In this document: piece by piece, positions 59,580 through 64,000 of the stretch | How the letters are laid out: every line of letters begins with the position of its first letter | Numbering within the stretch: the first letter of the stretch is position 1 | DNA from: Pelagibius sp. | GTDB taxonomy: Bacteria > Pseudomonadota > Alphaproteobacteria > Kiloniellales > Kiloniellaceae | Length of the DNA stretch: 64,000 bases | Assembly (NCBI RefSeq): GCF_028289705.1 | Contig: NZ_JANQOI010000090.1 | Coordinates: 57,995-121,994, forward strand | Direction of reading: 5' to 3' | Program-made: the position numbers and the translations under genes | Notes under the pieces: model-generated | The model's database searches: none | Told to the model about the DNA's origin: nothing | Seen by the model: only the letters and a program-made list of their open reading frames with translations

Positions 59580-61559
59580 CTACCCAATCGGCCAGGGCAG
59601 GAAGAAGGTCTCCTGTAAGAGGCCGCGCGGGAAGTCCAGCACCATGATGTGCGCCAGCATCAGCAGGAAGCCCATGGCACAGCCGGTGAGCAGCGCCGTC
59701 TTGGGCCAGCCCGTCTGCGCCTTCACCCGCAGGAAGACGATAAAGAACGCGGTCATGGCGATGAAGAAGCCGACGACGGCGACCCCCGCCAGGAAGGCCA
59801 GCAGCCACCAGATGTAGTGACCCAGACTGACCACGCCGTCCTTGCCGACATGCTCGCCCTCGTACTCGTGGTCGTAGTTGCTGGCGCTGGCACGCTGGCC
59901 GGTGGCCAGGGGATAGAGCACCATGGCGGTCAGTACCAGCATGACGGCACTCACCGAAGCGGTGAAGACACCGCCGAGGAAGGGATGCTGGAAGCCGTCA
60001 TAAAGCCCGTAGGCGAAAAAGGCGAAGATGGCTCCGGCGAAGAGAAGCTGCGGGCGCAGATTGTCGGCCTTGGAGGCCGTCGCGTCCTGCTCCTCGTCCT
60101 CGGGCGCCGGCCGGTTGCGGGCGCCGAAGTAGATGGAGACCAGGGTGATCACGCCGATGATGATGACGCCGGGCCGCAGCAGGAACTCCCACTCATAGAA
60201 CTGGATGGCCTGATAGAGATAGGTCTCGGTCTGGGCCGCCAGCACGAAGCCGATGAGAAAGGCCGGACGCGGCCAGCCGAAGCGCTTCATGGCGATGCCC
60301 AGCAGGCCGACGGCGAAGAGCGCCAGCAGATCCAGGAAGTCGCGGGTCGCCTGAAAGGCGGCGAAGCTGATGACCATCACCATGAAGGGCGCCATCAGGG
60401 TATAGCGGATGGTGGTGAGGCGCGCGATGGCCGGCGAGAGGAAGAGGCAGGCGCCGGCGCCCAGCACGTTGGCGAGGGCGAGCGACCAGACGATGGTGTA
60501 GGTGATCTCCAGATCGCTTTCCACCATGGCCGGGCCGGGTTCCAGGCCCAGCAGCACCAGGCCGCCGAGGAAGACCGCCATGCTGCCGGAACCGGGGATG
60601 CCGAACAGCAGGGTCGGGATCAGGCCGCCGCCCTCCTTGGCGTTGTTGGCGGACTCCGGCGCCAGGACGCCGCGGATGTCGCCCTTGCCGAACTGCGACT
60701 TGTCCTTGGCGGTCTGCACGACGTGGCCGTAGGCGATCCAGTCCACCACGCTGCCGCCCAGGCCCGGCAGGGCACCGATCATGCAGCCGATGCCGGCGCA
60801 GCGCAGGCAAATCCACTTGTAGAGCCAGGTGTCCTTGATGCCCTGCAGCCAGCCTTGCCCCAGGGTGGAGCGGCCGGCGATGGCGCGATTCTGGCGCAGC
60901 AGGTCGACGATCTCCGGCAGGGCGAAGATGCCGAGGCCCACCACGACGAGCGGGATGCCGTCGCTGAGGTACGGCAGGTCGGACATCAGCCGGTAGCTGC
61001 CGTCGGCCGGGGCCGGTTCGATGCTGCCCACCATGAGGCCGAGGCCGCAGGCGGCGAGCCCCTTGGCCAGGGAAGCGCCGGCGAGCACGCCCACCATGGA
61101 GAGGCCGAGAACCGCCAGCATGAAAAGCTCCGCCGAGCCGAAACTGAGGATCAGCGGCCGGGCGATCAGCACGAAGAAGGTCAGCACCACGGCGCCGAAA
61201 AGGCCGCCGAACAGCGAGGCGGTGAAGGCCGCGCCCAGGGCCCGGGCCGCCTGGCCCTGCTTAGCCAGGGGAAAGCCGTCGAGGACCGTCGCCTGCGACG
61301 CGCTGGAGCCGGGTATGCCCATGAGGACCGAGGTGAAGGTGTCCGAGGTCGGGATCACCGCCACCAGGCCGATCAGCATGGCAAGGGCCGAGACCGGGTC
61401 CATGCCGTAGAGGAAGGGCAGCAGCAGCGACAGCCCGACGATGCCCCCGAGGCCGGGGAAGACACCGATGGAAAGGCCCAGCATGACGCCCAGGGCCAAG
61501 TGAACAAGATGCTCGACGGTGAGCAGAATCGAGAAGGCTTCAGCCAGAGCTTCGATCAT
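59580..61559 (-). CDS. TTT transporter permease, TctA-TctB fusion
   Basis: A 659-residue membrane protein whose first 500 residues are TctA: LALGVMLGLSIGVFPGLGGIVGLSLLLPFLYGM, GIPGSSASQATVLDGFPLA, LPGLGGSVVDWIAYGH and the LFGIPGSGSMAVFLGGL block. Family members are about 500 residues long. The extra 150-residue C-terminus has four hydrophobic segments and ends ETFFLPWPIG, the TctB-like profile. TctA and TctB are normally separate genes; no separate tctB is seen here. It imports carboxylates with the TctC-type protein. Confidence 0.85.
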   Translation of the reverse strand: MIEALAEAFSILLTVEHLVHLALGVMLGLSIGVFPGLGGIVGLSLLLPFLYGMDPVSALAMLIGLVAVIPTSDTFTSVLMGIPGSSASQATVLDGFPLAKQGQAARALGAAFTASLFGGLFGAVVLTFFVLIARPLILSFGSAELFMLAVLGLSMVGVLAGASLAKGLAACGLGLMVGSIEPAPADGSYRLMSDLPYLSDGIPLVVVGLGIFALPEIVDLLRQNRAIAGRSTLGQGWLQGIKDTWLYKWICLRCAGIGCMIGALPGLGGSVVDWIAYGHVVQTAKDKSQFGKGDIRGVLAPESANNAKEGGGLIPTLLFGIPGSGSMAVFLGGLVLLGLEPGPAMVESDLEITYTIVWSLALANVLGAGACLFLSPAIARLTTIRYTLMAPFMVMVISFAAFQATRDFLDLLALFAVGLLGIAMKRFGWPRPAFLIGFVLAAQTETYLYQAIQFYEWEFLLRPGVIIIGVITLVSIYFGARNRPAPEDEEQDATASKADNLRPQLLFAGAIFAFFAYGLYDGFQHPFLGGVFTASVSAVMLVLTAMVLYPLATGQRASASNYDHEYEGEHVGKDGVVSLGHYIWWLLAFLAGVAVVGFFIAMTAFFIVFLRVKAQTGWPKTALLTGCAMGFLLMLAHIMVLDFPRGLLQETFFLPWPIG

Positions 61560-61604
61560 GGCGGGCCTGCCTTTGCGTTGCTGCGGACTTGAGGAGTGGT
61601 CTGT

Positions 61605-61641
61605 CTGGTGGCCCCGCCCCCCAATCTCACGGGGCCACCAG
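61605..61641 (-). repeat. Hairpin between the TctC-type gene and the TctA-TctB gene
   Basis: Perfect 12-bp arms CTGGTGGCCCCG (61605-61616) and CGGGGCCACCAG (61630-61641) with a 13-base loop. Outer CTGT/ACAG bases can extend the stem. It lies 40 bp past the binding-protein stop and 45 bp before the permease start. No T-run follows. Confidence 0.75.
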
Positions 61642-61681
61642 TCGACAGGTCAGCCGATTCTGCGATCGGCAAACCCGTTGA

Positions 61682-62779
61682 TCAGAAGGAGACGTTGTAC
61701 TTGTTGGTCAGCCAACTGCGCACCCACTCCTTGGCGTCGGGGGAAACCTCGGTCGCCACCTTGAACTTGGCTTCCGCGGCCCCGTCCGTGGCCTGCTCGT
61801 AGGCACCCAGCACCTTCTTCGCGCTTTCTGCGAAGTCCGGCGCGGAGATGGTCTTGCGCACCGCGGCCCTATAGGCCTCGACGACGTCATCCGGGGTTCC
61901 CTTGGGCAGGAACACCATCTTCTGCGCCGGGAAGCCGGCCGTGAAGAAGGCCTTCCAGGCCTCGAAGGAGGGACCGGAGGGCTTCTCGCCCTTCAGCATC
62001 TCATAGACCTCGGCGAAGTGCGGCAGGTCCGGGAAGGTCGGATCGCGGGTCAGATTGCCATCATCGTCCAGCGCACCCCAGGACATGATCGGCACCGCCT
62101 TGCCTTCCTGCACCAGCGGCGTGACCTTGCTGAGATAGGCCGAGGAGGTCTGGTAGTCGATGCTGGTCTCGCCGCGCTCGAAAGCCAGGCGTCCGGCGCC
62201 GCGGCCCTTCATGCCGAAGACCGCCTTGACGTTCAGGCCCAGCATCTCGAAGGCCAGCAGCGGCACCAGATCCAGCGAGGTTGCGCCCTGGCTGCCGTAC
62301 TTCAGATCCGCGTCGGCCAGCTTGCCGAGATCGGCGGCCGAGTTCACGCCCAGCTTCGGGCTGAGATAGACGACGCCGCCGGTCGGCGTGGCAAGCACCA
62401 CGTTCCAGTCCTTGTATTCGTACTTCACCCGCTTGTCGCCCAGCAGGTAGGGGAACTGGGTGGAGCCGGAGGTGCCGAGGATGGTCAGACCGTCCGGCCG
62501 CGCGCGCTGGGTGAACTGGTTGGCGCCCTTGGTGGAGCCGCCGCCCGGAACGTTCTTCACCACGATGGTCGGCGAACCCGGCAGGTTCGGAGCCAACAGC
62601 GGTGCATAGAAGCGCGCCCAGCGGTCGGAGCCGCCGCCTTCCTTGAAGGGAATGATCCATTCGATGGTCTTGCCGCTGAAGTCCGCGGCCCGTGCCGCAT
62701 CGAACGGCACGACCGCAGCCGTAGCCGCGGCGAGTGCAGTGGCGAGAAGGGCCCGCCGCCCAAAGATTGCGTTTGTCAT
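61682..62779 (-). CDS. TTT tricarboxylate-type solute-binding protein (TctC/Bug family)
   Basis: The 365-residue binding protein has a twin-arginine-like N-terminus (GRRALLATALAAATAAV) and a cleavage region ending DAARAADFSG. Bug-family blocks: IEWIIPFKEGGGSDRWARFY, NVPGGGSTKGANQF and YLSPKLGVNSAADLG. A clear binding-pocket loop is GSQGATSLDLVPLLAF. Such proteins bind carboxylates. It lies upstream of TctA-TctB on the same strand and divergent from the response-regulator gene. Confidence 0.9.
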   Translation of the reverse strand: MTNAIFGRRALLATALAAATAAVVPFDAARAADFSGKTIEWIIPFKEGGGSDRWARFYAPLLAPNLPGSPTIVVKNVPGGGSTKGANQFTQRARPDGLTILGTSGSTQFPYLLGDKRVKYEYKDWNVVLATPTGGVVYLSPKLGVNSAADLGKLADADLKYGSQGATSLDLVPLLAFEMLGLNVKAVFGMKGRGAGRLAFERGETSIDYQTSSAYLSKVTPLVQEGKAVPIMSWGALDDDGNLTRDPTFPDLPHFAEVYEMLKGEKPSGPSFEAWKAFFTAGFPAQKMVFLPKGTPDDVVEAYRAAVRKTISAPDFAESAKKVLGAYEQATDGAAEAKFKVATEVSPDAKEWVRSWLTNKYNVSF

Positions 62780-63106
62780 GACCTGTCTGTCCTCCCGGAG
62801 CTGTCACTGTCCCAAATGACCGAGCGCACCTCTTTAGGAGGCAGGCCCGCTAGCTGGTACCCGATAAGCGTGCATCTCAGGGAGAAACTGAGTCTGTGTT
62901 GGATCGGCATCCTTTCCTCCCCGAGGCGCTCTTCAGCGGCACCGTTCGGTCTGCCGGAAATCCGAACCCGGCAGATTGGCTATTCCACGACCATAAGAAT
63001 ACTAGCTTTCACGAAGCTTTCGTCGGTTTCCCCGTGAAAAATCCAGATCAACCCCGGCGCACGCAGCACATGGACGAAGGCTACACCTTGGCGTCATACT
63101 CCCGTC
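62780..63106. other. Divergent intergenic region, 327 bp, between tctC-type and tctD-like genes
   Basis: Should contain the promoters of both the transporter operon and the regulator. I see no clear -35/-10 pair or direct repeat that would mark the binding site of the regulator. No additional gene with a ribosome-binding site was found. Confidence 0.45.
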
Positions 63107-63769
63107 ATGCGGATTTTGCTTGTCGAGGACAACGCCGCTCTCGCCGACGGCGTTATTGGTGCGCTGCAGCAAATGGGTCACACCACCGACCTGGTGGTCC
63201 ACGGTGACGAGGCCCTGGACGCCCTTGCGGTCGGCCCTTTCGATCTCGTGATCCTCGATCTGACCCTGCCGGGTCTGGACGGCCTCGACGTGCTGCGGGA
63301 GCTGCGCGCGCGCAACCGCGAGACGCCGGTGCTGATCCTGACGGCTCGGACCGGCGTTTCCGACAAGGTGAAGGGCCTGGACCTCGGCGCTGACGATTAC
63401 CTTTGCAAGCCCTTCGAGTTGGCGGAGCTGGAGGCACGGGTGCGCGCCCTTCTGCGCCGCCAGGGCCCCAGCAAGGCAACCCTGCTGCAACACGGCGAGC
63501 TGGCCTTCGATACCCTGAAGCGGACGGCCAGCCTCTGCGGCAGCCCGCTGGAGCTGTCGCGCCGCGAGACTGCGGTCCTGGAGGTGCTCCTCAGCCGGCC
63601 CGGACACGTCGTCAGCAAGGAATTCATCGCCGAGCGCATCTTCAGCTTCGACGACGAGGCCCAGCCCAGCGCCATCGAGATCTACATCCACCGCCTGCGC
63701 AAGAAAATCACCGACAAGGGCCCGAACATCCGCACGGTGCGCGGCCTGGGCTACATGCTGGAAGACTAG
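63107..63769 (+). CDS. OmpR-family response regulator, TctD-like
   Basis: The 220-residue protein has a receiver domain with Asp8, phosphoacceptor Asp51 (VILDLTLPG), Thr79 and Lys101 (LCKPFE), then a winged-helix domain (LSRRETAVLEVLLSRPGHVVSKEFI, IEIYIHRLRKKI, VRGLGYMLED). It is divergent from the TctC-type gene, the arrangement seen for TctD, which controls tricarboxylate transport. The partner sensor kinase gene would be expected next but is not found in the 231 bp that remain of the window. Confidence 0.9.
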   Translation: MRILLVEDNAALADGVIGALQQMGHTTDLVVHGDEALDALAVGPFDLVILDLTLPGLDGLDVLRELRARNRETPVLILTARTGVSDKVKGLDLGADDYLCKPFELAELEARVRALLRRQGPSKATLLQHGELAFDTLKRTASLCGSPLELSRRETAVLEVLLSRPGHVVSKEFIAERIFSFDDEAQPSAIEIYIHRLRKKITDKGPNIRTVRGLGYMLED

Positions 63770-63804
63770 GGCCTGATGATATTCATTTCGCCGTTTTAGT
63801 CCGA

Positions 63805-64000
63805 GCGAATTTGGCCCGCGGTTAGGAGCGACGAGGAAGGACATGCCTAAGCATATTCGACCCAGTGGGCCCATGGGAGCGACGCGGCCGCGGGCCAAAT
63901 TCGCCGGATCCCTTCGGGACGGGGCAGATATTCGCCAGGGCCGCGTCGCGGACGCCTTGTGGGGGACCACCCCACGGCACCGCCCGCTCCTAACCCTGGC
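63805..64000. repeat. Intergenic element with nested inverted repeats (truncated by window end)
   Basis: Starts 36 bp after the response-regulator stop. A perfect 17-bp inverted repeat pairs 63805-63821 with 63888-63904 (GCGAATTTGGCCCGCGG and its complement). A 10-bp repeat pairs 63820-63829 (GGTTAGGAGC) with 63986-63995. An 11-bp repeat pairs 63879-63889 with 63939-63949. Small local stems (TCCC-TTC-GGGA, GTGGGG-ACCACCCCAC region) add to the folding. No gene runs through it. It resembles a dispersed intergenic repeat or structured RNA, but only one copy is in this window. Confidence 0.7.

Noticed and set aside
59649..61592. 647-codon plus-strand frame opposite the TctA-TctB gene
   Set aside because: Gln/His/Gly-rich antisense sequence with no domain; the minus strand encodes a typical polytopic membrane protein.
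1..64000. CRISPR arrays, tRNA, rRNA and insertion sequences
   Set aside because: No regularly spaced direct repeats of array type, no cloverleaf-like sequence with conserved arms, and no transposase or integrase motifs were found by eye.

Overview
The window is high-G+C, gene-dense DNA that looks like an alphaproteobacterium of the Rhodospirillales/Kiloniellales type, probably marine or saline. This is inferred from gene content: an ArsR-methyltransferase/metF/metH operon, opgD/opgH for periplasmic glucans, SoeABC sulfite oxidation, a plcP/agt lipid-remodelling pair, phosphonate genes, and TTT and ABC uptake systems. I found no rRNA, tRNA, CRISPR array, transposase or integrase. The left edge cuts through metH, and the right edge ends inside a repeat-like intergenic element.

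Layout. 1-2.8 kb: methionine/folate operon on the minus strand (SahR-like regulator, metF, partial metH) with a palindromic operator over its promoter. 2.9-6.6 kb: patatin phospholipase, histone-H1-like protein, DUF481 outer-membrane protein and PRC-barrel protein. 6.9-11.1 kb: opgD, a small unknown membrane protein and opgH. 11.2-17.7 kb: sulfite module (TIGR02186-type protein, TauE exporter, soeC, soeB, soeA). 18-19.6 kb: TPR protein, and the SDR that ends a sugar operon. 19.6-27 kb: a minus-strand ABC sugar importer with aldo/keto reductase, lactonase-type amidohydrolase and SDR, which fits a non-phosphorylated L-fucose-type pathway, with a pentapeptide-repeat gene inserted.

27.3-35.3 kb: surface-glycan island with four sulfotransferase-fold proteins, two FkbM-like methyltransferases, a flippase and a glycosyltransferase. 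35.3-37.2 kb: SMP-30 lactonase and an unknown protein. 37.2-41.6 kb: phosphorus block, with an Agt-like lipid glycosyltransferase and PlcP-like phospholipase C on the minus strand and DUF1045, a PhnZ-type HD oxygenase and PhnN on the plus strand. 41.7-48 kb: small proteins, DUF1194, a PEP-CTERM protein, a TTC38-like TPR protein, and an overlapping DUF3047/ferritin-like/glycosyltransferase triad. 48.6-54.8 kb: a large RTX endonuclease/phosphatase-family protein with its own type I secretion ATPase and adaptor. 54.8-57.4 kb: DUF547 and an unknown membrane protein. 57.5-63.8 kb: oxalomesaconate tautomerase-like enzyme, D-2-hydroxyacid dehydrogenase, a TctA-TctB fusion, TctC and a TctD-like response regulator.

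Recurring themes are phosphorus economy (lipid remodelling, phosphonates, possibly the secreted nuclease), sulfur chemistry (sulfite oxidation and export, sulfotransferases), and a repeated regulatory layout in which a strong hairpin lies just after the abundant binding-protein or secreted-substrate gene and before its transporter genes (23.5, 51.7 and 61.6 kb).
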